From Flavobacterium luteolum (GTDB taxonomy: Bacteria > Bacteroidota > Bacteroidia > Flavobacteriales > Flavobacteriaceae), in NCBI RefSeq assembly GCF_027111275.1, contig NZ_CP114286.1, positions 4,202,501-4,266,500 on the forward strand: a stretch of DNA of 64,000 nt, read 5' to 3'. Made by a program: the position numbers and the translations under genes. Positions 8,396 through 17,854 of the stretch are shown piece by piece. Every line of letters begins with the position of its first letter. Position 1 is the first letter of the stretch. The notes beneath the pieces are model-generated. The model searched no databases. It was not told the DNA's origin and saw nothing but the letters and a program-made list of their open reading frames with translations.

Positions 8396-9673
8396 TTAAT
8401 TTTTAAGCTTTCTTTTTTCTTCTATCTCGTTTATTTTTTTGACAATCCATGGGAGTGTTAATCCTTGGCCAATTAAAGTAAGAAGTACAACTGCAATAGA
8501 AATGAAAATAATAGCATTTCTAAGCGGAAATGGCGTTCCGTCTTCTAAAAATTTTGGCAATCCAATTGCAATGGCCAGCGAAACAATACCGCGCATTCCA
8601 GACCAGCTTATAATTAAGCTGTTTCCGAAGTCGAGAAGAGCATTTTCGCTTACTTTTCGCTTTTTCTTGTCATTATTTCTAAAAGCTTTCTGAAGGTTTA
8701 TTTTTTGAAGAAATATTCTGACCATTCTCGTTAGCAATGCTACAATTGTTATTATCACTGCATATCCAATATAAGGCAAAATCATGTCATTTTCTATATC
8801 TTCTAAAACGTATCTGAAATTTAGTCCGATTAAGATAAAAATTAATCCGTTGAGTAAAAAGATAATAACGTCCCAAAGACTTTTAGAGCTGTTTTTTAAG
8901 TGCTCTGGAAAAACTTTGCTGCTTAAACGCGCCATTGCCAAACCTAAGAAAACAACTGCTATAACTCCAGAAACGTGTAAATGCTCGGCAACAAGGTAGG
9001 TGACAAAAGGCATTAAAAGCATAAAACTCACAACGACATTAGTATTGTTTCTAACCGTCCTTAGTATAATTCCTAATACTTTCCCCATTACCGCACCAAC
9101 CAAAAAACCTCCTCCCAATAAAAAAACAAATTGAAAAGCGGCTTTCCAGATTACAAAAGTAGCACCCATAACGGCAGCAACTGCAAAATGATAGGCAACC
9201 AAAGCAGAGGCATCGTTTATTAAGCTTTCGCCTTCAAGTATAGTTAAAGTTTTTTGAGGTATTCCAAGTCCTTTTGTAATGTTTATGGCAGCGACAGCAT
9301 CGGTAGCTGATAGTACAGCTCCAAGCACAAATGATAAAGGCCATGTCATGCCGGGAATCATATAATGAGAAACGACTGCAATCCAAAAAGTAGTGAAAAA
9401 AACTAATGGTATTGCTAGTGAACTAATTGTACCTATATTAGTTTTGAAGTGTTTAGGCGAAATGTTAAAAGAAGCATCATACAAGAGCGGAGGAAGAAAA
9501 ATAAGGAAAATGATTTCAGGATTGATTTCGATTTCATTGATCGTTGGAATAAATCCGATGGCAACGCCAACAATTACAAGCAGAATCGGATAGGGAAGTT
9601 TGGCTTTATCGGCAAAAGCAGAAATACCGATAACAATGGCTAATATGAAAATGATTATGGTGTAGTTTTCCAT
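8396..9673 (-). CDS. CPA1-family Na+/H+ antiporter
   Basis: A 425-residue inner-membrane protein with about 12 membrane segments, matching the NhaP/NHE (CPA1) family and its usual length. Diagnostic stretches are FLPPLLYDASF (about 59-69), ATDAVAAINITKGLG (about 123-137) and the ion-binding EGESLINDASALVAY (about 147-161), which carries the conserved Asn-Asp pair. The late ISWSGMRGIVSLAIAIGLP is also typical. It exchanges Na+ for H+ in pH and salt homeostasis. The C-terminus ends soon after the last helix, with only a short basic tail and no regulatory domain. Confidence 0.9.
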   Translation of the reverse strand: MENYTIIIFILAIVIGISAFADKAKLPYPILLVIVGVAIGFIPTINEIEINPEIIFLIFLPPLLYDASFNISPKHFKTNIGTISSLAIPLVFFTTFWIAVVSHYMIPGMTWPLSFVLGAVLSATDAVAAINITKGLGIPQKTLTILEGESLINDASALVAYHFAVAAVMGATFVIWKAAFQFVFLLGGGFLVGAVMGKVLGIILRTVRNNTNVVVSFMLLMPFVTYLVAEHLHVSGVIAVVFLGLAMARLSSKVFPEHLKNSSKSLWDVIIFLLNGLIFILIGLNFRYVLEDIENDMILPYIGYAVIITIVALLTRMVRIFLQKINLQKAFRNNDKKKRKVSENALLDFGNSLIISWSGMRGIVSLAIAIGLPKFLEDGTPFPLRNAIIFISIAVVLLTLIGQGLTLPWIVKKINEIEEKRKLKN

Positions 9674-9698
9674 TATGCTGATGTGCTAAATTTAGTTT

Positions 9699-10085
9699 TT
9701 AGATTTTTATCACTACAGTTCCGCTGATAATGTCATGAATTGCTCTTTTCTTTGAACTCGAAAAAATAGATATAAAAGAAAGCCATCCTAATAATAATTT
9801 GAATGAATATCGAATTATTGCCTGTAAAATATTTATTGATTTTGTTTCGTCTGATTTTTTTCTAATTCTAATGCTTTTAATATTGTTTCCAATTGTTCCT
9901 CCAAAAGTTGTTGCAATAGGTTCATACATAAATAAAGCTATCAATAAAACAGCTCTTAGCCAATCAGGAACATCTTTAAAATTAGATAAAACATCCGAAA
10001 AAATGATCATGCAAGCGATTATTAATACTGAATCAATTAAAATAGATTGTATTCTTTCTAATAAAAAAGGGTATTTTTCTTTCAT
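9699..10085 (-). CDS. RDD family membrane protein
   Basis: A 128-residue protein with three membrane segments and the layout of RDD proteins: an N-terminal ERIQSILIDSVLIIACMII that contains the R..D pattern in the first helix, the second helix near AVLLIALFMYEP, the loop GTIGNNIKSIRIRKK, and the third helix before KKRAIHDIISGTVVI. The family is ill defined; some members affect ion transport or stress tolerance. It lies 25 bases upstream of the antiporter on the same strand, which fits co-expression and, by inference, a shared role in ion homeostasis. Confidence 0.82.
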   Translation of the reverse strand: MKEKYPFLLERIQSILIDSVLIIACMIIFSDVLSNFKDVPDWLRAVLLIALFMYEPIATTFGGTIGNNIKSIRIRKKSDETKSINILQAIIRYSFKLLLGWLSFISIFSSSKKRAIHDIISGTVVIKI

Positions 10086-10218
10086 TGATTTTTTTAACGA
10101 ATATAATTAATTCTCTTTTATGCAGGAACGATAAAAATTTTTGATCAACCCGAATGGAAAATATATTTTATCTTATTTAATGTTCTAATAATGACACCTA
10201 AAAAGGAGTCTGCCATAT

Positions 10219-10320
10219 CTGTCAGGTATGTAAAATGTCATGTTGTCAGATGATTTTTTTGGCACTGACGCAAAACTGACAATTTTATTTGGTTTTTTAT
10301 ATTGGCACAAAGATTGACTT
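10219..10320 (+). promoter_or_regulatory. dnaK regulatory region: sigma54-like -24/-12 promoter and TGTCAG/CTGACA repeats
   Basis: TTGGCACA at 10302-10309 followed by TTGA at 10314-10317 matches the sigma54 pattern (GG, ten bases, then G) except that the -12 GC is GA. It lies 52 bases before the dnaK ATG, which fits a start site near 10328. Upstream are CTGTCAG (10219-10225), ATGTCAT (10235-10241), TTGTCAG (10243-10249), CTGACG (10265-10270) and CTGACA (10276-10281), which could bind an activator. No CIRCE element is seen. Confidence 0.55.
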
Positions 10321-10368
10321 ATGCCACCTGAGTTATTAAAATAAAATCAAAAATTAAATATATAAAAA

Positions 10369-12252
10369 ATGGGTAAAATAATCGGAATTGACTTAGGTAC
10401 GACGAACTCTTGTGTTTCTGTAATGGAAGGTAACGAAGCAGTTGTTATCCCTAACGCAGAAGGAAAAAGAACTACACCATCTATCATCGCTTTTGTTGAA
10501 GGTGGAGAAATTAAAGTAGGTGATCCTGCAAAAAGACAAGCAGTAACTAACCCTACAAAAACGATTGCTTCTATTAAACGTTTTATGGGACACACTTTTG
10601 CTGAAACTACAGAAGAAGCAAAAAGAGTTCCTTACAGTGTTGTAAAAGGTGACAACAATACTCCACGTGTGGATATTGATGGACGTTTATACACTCCACA
10701 AGAATTGTCTGCAATGACACTTCAAAAAATGAAAAAAACTGCTGAAGACTATTTAGGTCAAACAGTTACTGAAGCAGTTATTACTGTTCCTGCTTACTTT
10801 AACGATGCGCAACGTCAAGCTACTAAAGAAGCTGGTGAAATCGCTGGTCTTAAAGTTATGCGTATCATCAACGAGCCAACTGCTGCTGCACTTGCTTACG
10901 GATTAGATAAAAAAGGAACTGATCAAAAAATTGCTGTTTACGATTTAGGTGGAGGTACTTTTGATATCTCTGTTCTTGAATTAGGAGACGGTGTATTTGA
11001 AGTATTATCTACAAATGGTGATACTCACTTAGGTGGTGATGATTTTGACCAAGTTATTATTGACTGGTTAGCTGACGAATTCAAAACTGAAGAAGGAATT
11101 GATTTACGTTTAGATCCAATGTCATTACAGCGTTTGAAAGAAGCTGCTGAGAAAGCTAAGATTGAATTATCATCTTCTGCTGAAACAGAAATCAACTTAC
11201 CATACGTAACTGCTACTGCTTCTGGACCAAAACACTTAGTGAAAAAATTAACTAGAGCTAAATTTGAGCAATTATCTGATTCTTTAGTAAAACGTTCTAT
11301 GGAGCCAGTTGCTAAAGCATTAAAAGATGCAGGTTTATCTACATCTGATATCGACGAAGTAATCCTTGTTGGAGGTTCTACTCGTATGCCAAGAATCGCT
11401 GACGAAGTTGAAAAATTCTTCGGTAAAAAAGCATCTAAAGGTGTTAACCCTGATGAGGTTGTTGCTATTGGAGCTGCTATTCAAGGTGGAGTTTTATCTG
11501 GAGATGTAAAAGATGTATTGTTACTTGACGTAACGCCTCTTTCTTTAGGTATCGAAACTATGGGTGGTGTATTGACTAAATTAATCGAGTCTAACACAAC
11601 TATCCCAACTAAAAAATCTCAAGTATTCTCTACTGCTGCAGATTCTCAACCATCTGTTGAAATCCACGTATTACAAGGAGAAAGAGCAATGGCTGCTGAT
11701 AACAAAACTATCGGTCGTTTCCACTTAGACGGTATTCCACCAGCACCAAGAGGAGTTCCTCAAATCGAAGTAACTTTCGATATCGATGCTAATGGTATCA
11801 TCAAAGTTTCTGCAACTGACAAAGGAACAGGAAAATCTCACGATATCCGTATCGAAGCTTCTTCTGGATTAACAGCTGAAGAAATCGAAAAAATGAAAAA
11901 AGATGCTGAAGCTAACGCTGATGCTGACAGAATTGCAAAAGAAAGAGCTGAGAAATTGAACGAAGCTGATAGTACTATCTTCCAAACTGAATCTCAATTG
12001 AAAGAGTTAGGAGATAAATTGACAGACGATCAAAAAACAGCTATCGAATATGCTTTAACTGAATTGAGAATGGCTCACCAATCTCAAGATCTTGATGCAA
12101 TCCAAAAAGGATTAGACAATGTAAATGCAGCTTGGAAAACAGCTACAGAAGCAATGTACGCTCAAGGAGGTGAAGGACAACAAGCTGCTCCACAACAAGA
12201 GCAGTCTTCTGGAGATAACGTTGAAGACGTTGAATTCGAAGAAGTAAAATAA
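10369..12252 (+). CDS. dnaK: Chaperone DnaK (Hsp70)
   Basis: The Hsp70 chaperone, 627 residues, full length. The ATPase domain opens with [16 protein letters not shown] and contains [33 protein letters not shown] and [14 protein letters not shown]; the interdomain linker [16 protein letters not shown] follows, then the substrate-binding domain and a C-terminal tail ending in [11 protein letters not shown]. It refolds and prevents aggregation of proteins with DnaJ and GrpE, which are not encoded next to it. The long 5' region with a sigma54-like promoter points to stress control. A strong terminator follows, so it is probably monocistronic. Confidence 0.98.
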   Translation: MGKIIGIDLGTTNSCVSVMEGNEAVVIPNAEGKRTTPSIIAFVEGGEIKVGDPAKRQAVTNPTKTIASIKRFMGHTFAETTEEAKRVPYSVVKGDNNTPRVDIDGRLYTPQELSAMTLQKMKKTAEDYLGQTVTEAVITVPAYFNDAQRQATKEAGEIAGLKVMRIINEPTAAALAYGLDKKGTDQKIAVYDLGGGTFDISVLELGDGVFEVLSTNGDTHLGGDDFDQVIIDWLADEFKTEEGIDLRLDPMSLQRLKEAAEKAKIELSSSAETEINLPYVTATASGPKHLVKKLTRAKFEQLSDSLVKRSMEPVAKALKDAGLSTSDIDEVILVGGSTRMPRIADEVEKFFGKKASKGVNPDEVVAIGAAIQGGVLSGDVKDVLLLDVTPLSLGIETMGGVLTKLIESNTTIPTKKSQVFSTAADSQPSVEIHVLQGERAMAADNKTIGRFHLDGIPPAPRGVPQIEVTFDIDANGIIKVSATDKGTGKSHDIRIEASSGLTAEEIEKMKKDAEANADADRIAKERAEKLNEADSTIFQTESQLKELGDKLTDDQKTAIEYALTELRMAHQSQDLDAIQKGLDNVNAAWKTATEAMYAQGGEGQQAAPQQEQSSGDNVEDVEFEEVK

Positions 12253-12294
12253 TTTACTCCATAAAGACGTATTGCGTCTTTACAATTGAATATA

Positions 12295-12326
12295 AAAACC
12301 GAGTCAGAAATGGCTCGGTTTTTTTG
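12295..12326 (+). terminator. Rho-independent terminator of dnaK
   Basis: ACCGAGTC and GGCTCGGT pair around a short loop, followed by seven or more T. It lies 43 bases after the dnaK stop. Confidence 0.88.
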
Positions 12327-12342
12327 TTTAAAGTTAATGGTT

Positions 12343-12375
12343 AAACCCGACAGGTTTTAAAAACCTGTCGGGTTT
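12343..12375. repeat. REP-like palindrome (AAACCCGACAGGTTTT), copy 1, 3' side of RAYT
   Basis: A near-perfect palindrome with arms AAACCCGACAGGTTTT and AAACCTGTCGGGTTT. The same unit occurs at 13003-13034 and 51567-51599. It lies 8 bases from the stop of the transposase-like gene. Confidence 0.9.
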
Positions 12376-12383
12376 GCTATGCA

Positions 12384-12986
12384 TTATAAATTCAGAAATT
12401 CTTCCAATGAAGAGAAATTTTCTTTTTTATTGTGAGAAGATTTTAAATTTTCAAGATTTTCAAATAATGAAATCACTTTTTCACGTTTTAGTTTAGTTTG
12501 TTTTTCGGAGATACAAGTTAAATAAGAGCTCCATGGATATTCTATTGGATGTTCACAAAAACCATGGTTTACTGGATTGTAATGAATGTATTTTATAACA
12601 GAACGCAAATAGGATTGATTGTTAATTAATTTTCTTTTAAAAGGCCTTTCAAATAGAGAACCATGTCTATTGTAGCCTTTATTGATTGCTTTTGTATAAG
12701 CGTTAAACAAATTTCCGAAAGACTGATATGCAGGAATTACTTTTTTTATTTCAAATTCCTTTTGACTCTCTAAGATTTCTTCAAAAGTTTTAATTCTTAC
12801 TAATAAATGAAAATGATTTTTTAATAAACACCAAGCTAGTGTTTCTGCAATTGGATCAATATGTTTAGTATAAAGCATTAGAAAATATTCATGATTTCTA
12901 TTTTCTTTGAATAGGTTTTCTCCGTTAATGCCACGATTATAAATATGATAATATTTTCCGGGTTCTAGATTTTCAGTTTTTTGCAT
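12384..12986 (-). CDS. REP-associated tyrosine transposase (RAYT, Y1 family)
   Basis: A 200-residue member of the Y1 / IS200-like group. The N-terminal KYYHIYNRGINGENLF is typical, the HUH metal-binding motif is NHFHLLVR (His58 and His60), and the probable nucleophile is Tyr97 in AYTKAIN, followed by GYNRHGSLFERPFKRK and YIHYNPVNHGF. It should cut and join single-stranded DNA at palindromic ends. It is flanked by two copies of one palindrome, as expected for RAYTs, which mobilise or spread REP sequences. I start it at ATG 12984-12986; an upstream TTG abuts the palindrome. It appears intact. Confidence 0.9.
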   Translation of the reverse strand: MQKTENLEPGKYYHIYNRGINGENLFKENRNHEYFLMLYTKHIDPIAETLAWCLLKNHFHLLVRIKTFEEILESQKEFEIKKVIPAYQSFGNLFNAYTKAINKGYNRHGSLFERPFKRKLINNQSYLRSVIKYIHYNPVNHGFCEHPIEYPWSSYLTCISEKQTKLKREKVISLFENLENLKSSHNKKENFSSLEEFLNL

Positions 12987-13002
12987 GTTTAATATCGTCA
13001 AG

Positions 13003-13034
13003 AAACCCGACAGGTTTTTAAAACCTGTCGGGTC
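13003..13034. repeat. REP-like palindrome, copy 2, 5' side of RAYT
   Basis: Arms AAACCCGACAGGTTTT and AAAACCTGTCGGGT, the same as at 12343-12375 and 51567-51599. Only the last bases differ (GGGTCT instead of GGGTTT). It is 16 bases upstream of the RAYT start codon. Confidence 0.9.
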
Positions 13035-13169
13035 TAGTTTAATATAAAAGTAGTAAAAAGATTACTTTTTCAGGTTTTTTATTTTTGTTAAATGTTTCTT
13101 ATCAAACTGATAATTGTCATTTCCTGTTCGGAATCTTTTTCGTAATATTACTATTGTAAATTTTCATGA

Positions 13170-14243
13170 ATGAGAAAGATCAAATACAAGAAAGGACGCA
13201 AGCTGCAACACATTACTTTAGAGTATACAGGCTCACATAAAGAGCATGAGACCGAAATGCAGCTTTTTGTATACGATGATGCCGATGTTATTGAATACGA
13301 TAAGTTTACCGTCTTGGCTCTAAATTCTTGTTTTGATTATACTAAAAACAATTGGTTAAATATTCATGGCTTAAATGACATTGATCTTATTAAAACGATT
13401 GGTGCTCATTTTAAACTTGATGATTTTCTTTTAGCCGATATATTAAATACGACTAAAAGGACTAAGTTAGAAGAACAGCAAAACGTTTTATTCTTCAACA
13501 TAAAATCACTTTTACCTTCTGAGTATTCAGACAATCTTAGTGTTGAACAAATCAGTTTTATTTTGAAAGATGGACTTCTAATCTCTTTTCAGGAAAAACG
13601 AAGCGATTTTTTTACGCATATCAGAGAGCGTCTTCGCACACACGCAGGAATTGTTAGAACTAAAAAAGTAGATTATCTCCTTTATTTATTGCTTGATGCT
13701 ATAATGGAAAACTTCTACATTACTATTGAAGATGAAGAAGATAAAATTGAAGAATTAATTAATCAGGCTAAAAAAGGAGCACATCCTGTTATTCTTGAAA
13801 AAATTGAAAACCATCGGGATAATTTTAATTTTTTAAAACGTTCCATTGTGCCGCTTAGAGATTCCTTATATTATCTAAAAACAATTAAAGATGATGATGA
13901 ATCAAACGGTTTAATCCAGAAAGAAACATTTAATTTCTTTATCAGGCTTCATCAAAAAAGTCTGGAACTTTTAGAACAAATAGAATCGGATATGAGCGCA
14001 TTAGAAAGTGCCTCAAACTTTTATTTCTCGGAACAAAGCCGAAAAATGAATGAAATCATGAAAACGCTGACTATCATTTCGGCGATATTTATTCCGCTTA
14101 CTTTTATTGTTGGAGTATACGGAATGAACTTTGAAAACATGCCAGAACTTAAAACCCAGAACGGCTATTTTGTGGTCATGGGTATTATGTTTCTGCTGGT
14201 AATAGCCCTAATTATCTATTTCAAAAAAAGACGCTGGTTTTAA
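13170..14243 (+). CDS. corA: CorA-family Mg2+ transporter
   Basis: A 357-residue CorA-type channel. The large N-terminal cytoplasmic domain has the usual long acidic helices (for example EDEEDKIEELINQAKKG), and the two C-terminal membrane helices are joined by a loop whose first part carries the selectivity motif GMN (318-320, in VYGMNFENMPEL). The last residues are basic (KKRRWF), as in the family. It would bring Mg2+, or Co2+ and Ni2+, into the cell as a pentamer. It stands alone, about 60 bases before pta on the same strand. Confidence 0.92.
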   Translation: MRKIKYKKGRKLQHITLEYTGSHKEHETEMQLFVYDDADVIEYDKFTVLALNSCFDYTKNNWLNIHGLNDIDLIKTIGAHFKLDDFLLADILNTTKRTKLEEQQNVLFFNIKSLLPSEYSDNLSVEQISFILKDGLLISFQEKRSDFFTHIRERLRTHAGIVRTKKVDYLLYLLLDAIMENFYITIEDEEDKIEELINQAKKGAHPVILEKIENHRDNFNFLKRSIVPLRDSLYYLKTIKDDDESNGLIQKETFNFFIRLHQKSLELLEQIESDMSALESASNFYFSEQSRKMNEIMKTLTIISAIFIPLTFIVGVYGMNFENMPELKTQNGYFVVMGIMFLLVIALIIYFKKRRWF

Positions 14244-14277
14244 TGTTTGTTACAGTCGTGAGGAATTAGGATTTATG

Positions 14278-14285
14278 TAATTTTG
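14278..14285 (+). promoter_or_regulatory. Putative -7 element of the pta promoter
   Basis: TAATTTTG is an exact match to the Bacteroidetes -7 consensus TAnnTTTG, 25 bases before the pta ATG. A clear -33 TTG at the right spacing is not visible. Confidence 0.45.
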
Positions 14286-14310
14286 TTATTTAGAATAAAT
14301 ATAAATAATT

Positions 14311-16404
14311 ATGAGTAAAGCAATATATATTGCCACTAGCGACCATAATAGTGGAAAATCAATTATTACGCTCGGTTTGATGAGCATCTTAATTGGTAAA
14401 ACGGCCAAAGTAGGGTATTTTAGACCTATAATCGAAGATTTTGTGGATGGTGAAGTAGATAATCATATCGAGACTGTTTTGTCGTATTTTAACCTTGATA
14501 TTGCGTTTGAAGATGCTTATGCTATTACCAAAAGCAGATTAATTAAGAAAAAGAACAAAGGGAAAATAGGAGAGGTTCTAGATTTAATTATTGAGAAGTA
14601 TAAAAAACTAGAAGAACGTTTTGATTTTGTTTTGGTTGAAGGAACAAGCTTTACGGGAGAAGGAACTTCTATCGAATTAGATTTGAATGTTTTGATTGCC
14701 AAAAATCTCGGAATTCCAACCATAATTGTAGGTTCAGGAGTTGGTAAGACTTTAGAAGAACTTTTAGATAGTCTGTATTTGGTTTACGATTCTTTCAAAG
14801 TAAAAGAGGTTGAAGTTTTATCTGTTTTTGCTAATAAAGTACAACCTGAAAATATTGAATTGGTGACAAAAAGCTTGCAGAAAAGTTTGCCATCCAATGT
14901 TTTGATAAATACAATTCCGCTTATTTCAAGTTTGAATAATCCGACCATGCAGGAAATTGTAAACGAATTGAATGCCAAAGTTTTGTTTGGAGAAAATTAT
15001 CTGAATAACGAAATCGGACATTACAGTGTTGGAGCAATGCAACTTCATAATTATTTGGTGCATTTGCATAACAATGCTTTGGTAATTACACCTGGAGACC
15101 GTTCTGATATTATTTTAGGAGCTTTACAAGCTAATGAATCAGCAAATTATCCGACGATTTCAGGAATTATCCTGACAGGAAATATTGTTCCAGAGGAAAG
15201 TATTTTAAAGCTTATTGAAGGGCTTTCGGCTATTGTTCCGATTATTGCTGTAGATGGAGGAACTTACCATATTACAAATAAAATAGGTTCTATAAAATCG
15301 GAGATTTACGCCAACAATACACACAAGATTGAAACCTCAATTAATACTTTTGAAAAATACGTCGAAATTGAAGCTTTATCGCAAAGAGTGATTACTTTTC
15401 AGCCGGAAGGTATGACGCCAAAAATGTTTCAGTATAACATGGTTAAAAGAGCCAAAAAGCATAGAAAACATATTGTGTTGCCAGAAGGAAATGATGACAG
15501 AATTATTACAGCAGCGTCAAGATTGTTGGATATGGATGTAGTGGATATTTCAATCATTGGAGATAAAAAACAAATCGAAAGTAAAGTCGCAGAACTTGGA
15601 CTTACATTTGATTTTTCTAAAGTAAATATTATCAATCCGATCGAGTCTGAAATGTATGAGGATTATGCTAATACGTACTATGAGCTTAGAAAAGCTAAAA
15701 ACGTAAGTATTACAATGGCAAGAGATTTAATGGAAGATGTTTCGTATTTCGGAACCATGATGGTCTATAAAGGCCATGCAGACGGAATGGTTTCTGGAGC
15801 CGCTCATACCACACAGCATACAATTTTACCAGCACTACAATTCATTAAAACCAAACCTAATTCATCTGTTGTTTCTTCAGTGTTTTTTATGTGTTTAGAA
15901 GATCGAGTTTCTGTTTTTGGAGATTGCGCTATTAATCCAAACCCAACAGCAGAACAATTGGCAGAAATTGCGATTTCGTCAGCAGAATCAAGTCTGGCAT
16001 TCGGAATTGAACCAAAAATAGCCATGCTTTCTTATTCTTCTGGATCGTCAGGAAAAGGAGATGAGGTAGACAAAGTAAGAACAGCAACGGCAATTGTAAA
16101 AGAAAAAAGACCTGACTTAAAAATTGAAGGCCCAATTCAGTATGATGCTGCGGTTGATTTAAGCGTTGGAAAAAGCAAAATGCCAGATTCAGAAGTAGCA
16201 GGACAGGCCAGCGTATTAATTTTTCCAGATTTAAATACAGGAAATAATACTTACAAAGCCGTTCAGAGAGAGACAGGAGCTTTGGCAATTGGTCCAATGC
16301 TTCAAGGTTTAAATAAGCCAGTAAATGATCTAAGCCGAGGATGTACTGTTGATGATATAATCAACACAGTGGTTATTACAGCCATTCAGGCTCAAGGAAT
16401 GTAA
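14311..16404 (+). CDS. pta: Phosphate acetyltransferase, long form
   Basis: A 697-residue phosphotransacetylase with three parts: an N-terminal P-loop dethiobiotin-synthetase-like domain (about 1-210, beginning AIYIATSDHNSGKSIITL), a DRTGG domain (about 215-330, with GILTGNIVPEE) and the catalytic PTA_PTB domain (about 375-695, with HIVLPEGNDDRIITAASRL and SYSSGSSGKGDEVDKVR). It converts acetyl-CoA and phosphate to acetyl phosphate. It lies 162 bases upstream of ackA; together they form the acetate/ATP pathway. The length is typical of the long, regulated type. Confidence 0.95.
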   Translation: MSKAIYIATSDHNSGKSIITLGLMSILIGKTAKVGYFRPIIEDFVDGEVDNHIETVLSYFNLDIAFEDAYAITKSRLIKKKNKGKIGEVLDLIIEKYKKLEERFDFVLVEGTSFTGEGTSIELDLNVLIAKNLGIPTIIVGSGVGKTLEELLDSLYLVYDSFKVKEVEVLSVFANKVQPENIELVTKSLQKSLPSNVLINTIPLISSLNNPTMQEIVNELNAKVLFGENYLNNEIGHYSVGAMQLHNYLVHLHNNALVITPGDRSDIILGALQANESANYPTISGIILTGNIVPEESILKLIEGLSAIVPIIAVDGGTYHITNKIGSIKSEIYANNTHKIETSINTFEKYVEIEALSQRVITFQPEGMTPKMFQYNMVKRAKKHRKHIVLPEGNDDRIITAASRLLDMDVVDISIIGDKKQIESKVAELGLTFDFSKVNIINPIESEMYEDYANTYYELRKAKNVSITMARDLMEDVSYFGTMMVYKGHADGMVSGAAHTTQHTILPALQFIKTKPNSSVVSSVFFMCLEDRVSVFGDCAINPNPTAEQLAEIAISSAESSLAFGIEPKIAMLSYSSGSSGKGDEVDKVRTATAIVKEKRPDLKIEGPIQYDAAVDLSVGKSKMPDSEVAGQASVLIFPDLNTGNNTYKAVQRETGALAIGPMLQGLNKPVNDLSRGCTVDDIINTVVITAIQAQGM

Positions 16405-16528
16405 ATAATTGTGAATTGTTAATGGTGATTATGAATTACTTTGCCTTAAAAATTTGCTTTTATTTCAATTTTAAATCGAGATATAAAAAATATAAAACAA
16501 AAAGTTTTGAGTCTTTTAAGAAAACTCA

Positions 16529-16562
16529 GCACCTTAGAAACTTAGCATCTTAGTACCTTAAA
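16529..16562 (+). repeat. Low-complexity CTTAG-rich element before ackA
   Basis: A run of related heptamers, CCTTAGAAACTTAGCATC and TTAGTACCTTA, directly before the ackA start codon. A related piece (CCTTAGAAACTCAAG) lies at about 53263-53280. Its role is unknown. Confidence 0.55.
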
Positions 16563-16566
16563 AAAA

Positions 16567-17751
16567 ATGAAAATATTAATTATAAATTCAGGGAGTTCTT
16601 CAATTAAATACCAATTAATGGTAATGCCAGAAAACGAAGTAATATGTTCTGGAATGATTGACAGAATTGGTTTAGAAACTTCAAATATTACTTTTAAAAC
16701 AGCTGTTGCTTCACGAGAAGAAACACTTCCAATTCCCAATCACAAAATAGGTTTGCAGAAAGTGGCTAATATGCTTTTAGACCCTGAAAAAGGAGTAATT
16801 AAATCTACTTCAGAGATTGCTGCTGTTGGTCATCGTGTGGTGCATGGTGGAAGCGATTTTAGCGCAACAGTAAAAATTGATGAAAAAGTTAAAGAAAAAA
16901 TCAAACAGCTTTTTGAATTGGCGCCTTTGCACAATCCAGCCAATTTAGAAGGAATTAATGTGGCAGAAGAAATTTTCAGTTCGGCAGAACAAATTGCTGT
17001 TTTTGATACTGCATTTCATCAAACTATGCAAGAAGTAGCATATAAATATGCAATTCCGAATTACCTTTTGAAAGAAAATAAAGTTCGTGTTTATGGTTTT
17101 CATGGAACGAGTCATAAATATGTTTCTGAAAAGGCAATTAAATACTTAAAAGATAATTCTAAAATAATTACAATACACTTAGGAAATGGCTGTAGTATGG
17201 CCGCAGTTAAAGATGGAAAGTGTATTGATACTTCAATGGGATTTTCTCCTTCAAATGGCTTAATTATGGGAACCCGCGCTGGAGATATTGACCAGTCTGT
17301 TGTTTTTTATATGATTAAAAATTTAGGTTATACTCCAGATGAGGTAAATGCTGTTTTATTGAAACAAAGCGGTATGCTTGGCCTTACTGGTTATAGTGAT
17401 TTGCGTGACATTGAAGCTGAAGCCGAAAAAGGAAATAAAGAATGTCTCTTAGCATTACAGATGAATGCTTATAGAATTAGAAAAACAATAGGAGCTTATG
17501 TCGCAGCCCTAAACGGATTAGATGGAATTGTTTTTACTGCAGGAATTGGAGAAAACTCATCGTATATGCGTAATTTGATTTGTACAGACATGGATTATTT
17601 CGGAATTGAAATTAATACAGAAAAGAATCAAATTCGTTCTAAAGAATTGCGAGAAATCAATTCAGAGAAGTCTAAAGTAAAAGTTTTGGTAGTTCCGACT
17701 GATGAAGAATATGAAATTGCAAATCAGGTATTTCAATTGCTTGAAAATTAG
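16567..17751 (+). CDS. ackA: Acetate kinase
   Basis: A 394-residue acetate kinase of the ASKHA fold, full length. The signatures are LIINSGSSSIKYQLM at residues 4-18, VYGFHGTSHKYVSEKA in the middle, and IHLGNGCSMAAVKDG with DTSMGFSPSNGLIMGTR, then VFTAGIGENS near the end. It makes acetate and ATP from acetyl phosphate, or the reverse. Its partner pta is directly upstream. A terminator follows at 17773-17802. The 162-base gap to pta holds a CTTAG-type repeat, so partial uncoupling of the two is possible. Confidence 0.97.
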   Translation: MKILIINSGSSSIKYQLMVMPENEVICSGMIDRIGLETSNITFKTAVASREETLPIPNHKIGLQKVANMLLDPEKGVIKSTSEIAAVGHRVVHGGSDFSATVKIDEKVKEKIKQLFELAPLHNPANLEGINVAEEIFSSAEQIAVFDTAFHQTMQEVAYKYAIPNYLLKENKVRVYGFHGTSHKYVSEKAIKYLKDNSKIITIHLGNGCSMAAVKDGKCIDTSMGFSPSNGLIMGTRAGDIDQSVVFYMIKNLGYTPDEVNAVLLKQSGMLGLTGYSDLRDIEAEAEKGNKECLLALQMNAYRIRKTIGAYVAALNGLDGIVFTAGIGENSSYMRNLICTDMDYFGIEINTEKNQIRSKELREINSEKSKVKVLVVPTDEEYEIANQVFQLLEN

Positions 17752-17772
17752 AATATTTACACCACTGTAGTT

Positions 17773-17802
17773 AAAGGCTTCTTTCTTAAGGAGCCTTTTT
17801 TA
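17773..17802 (+). terminator. Rho-independent terminator of pta-ackA
   Basis: AAAGGCTTC and GAGCCTTT pair, followed by a T run, 22 bases after the ackA stop. Confidence 0.8.
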
Positions 17803-17828
17803 TGCTTTCAGTTTAAGTTTTTTGTCAG

Positions 17829-17836
17829 TATCTTTG
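17829..17836 (+). promoter_or_regulatory. Putative -7 element for the PUL regulator
   Basis: TATCTTTG matches TAnnTTTG exactly and is 19 bases before the TTG chosen as start of the regulator. If used, transcription starts near 17842, which rules out the TTG at 17822 as the start codon. Confidence 0.5.
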
Positions 17837-17854
17837 AATTTAAAAAATAATATC

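Noticed and set aside
10086..10368. CIRCE element before dnaK
   Set aside because: The TTAGCACTC-N9-GAGTGCTAA pattern was looked for and is not present.
12343..13034. Classical IS with terminal inverted repeats
   Set aside because: The gene is a Y1/RAYT type, the palindromes are internally symmetric rather than inverted ends, and no target-site duplication is visible.
15932..16297. Long open frame antisense to pta
   Set aside because: It lies wholly inside a strongly conserved pta domain on the other strand and has no recognisable motif, so it is a by-product of codon use.
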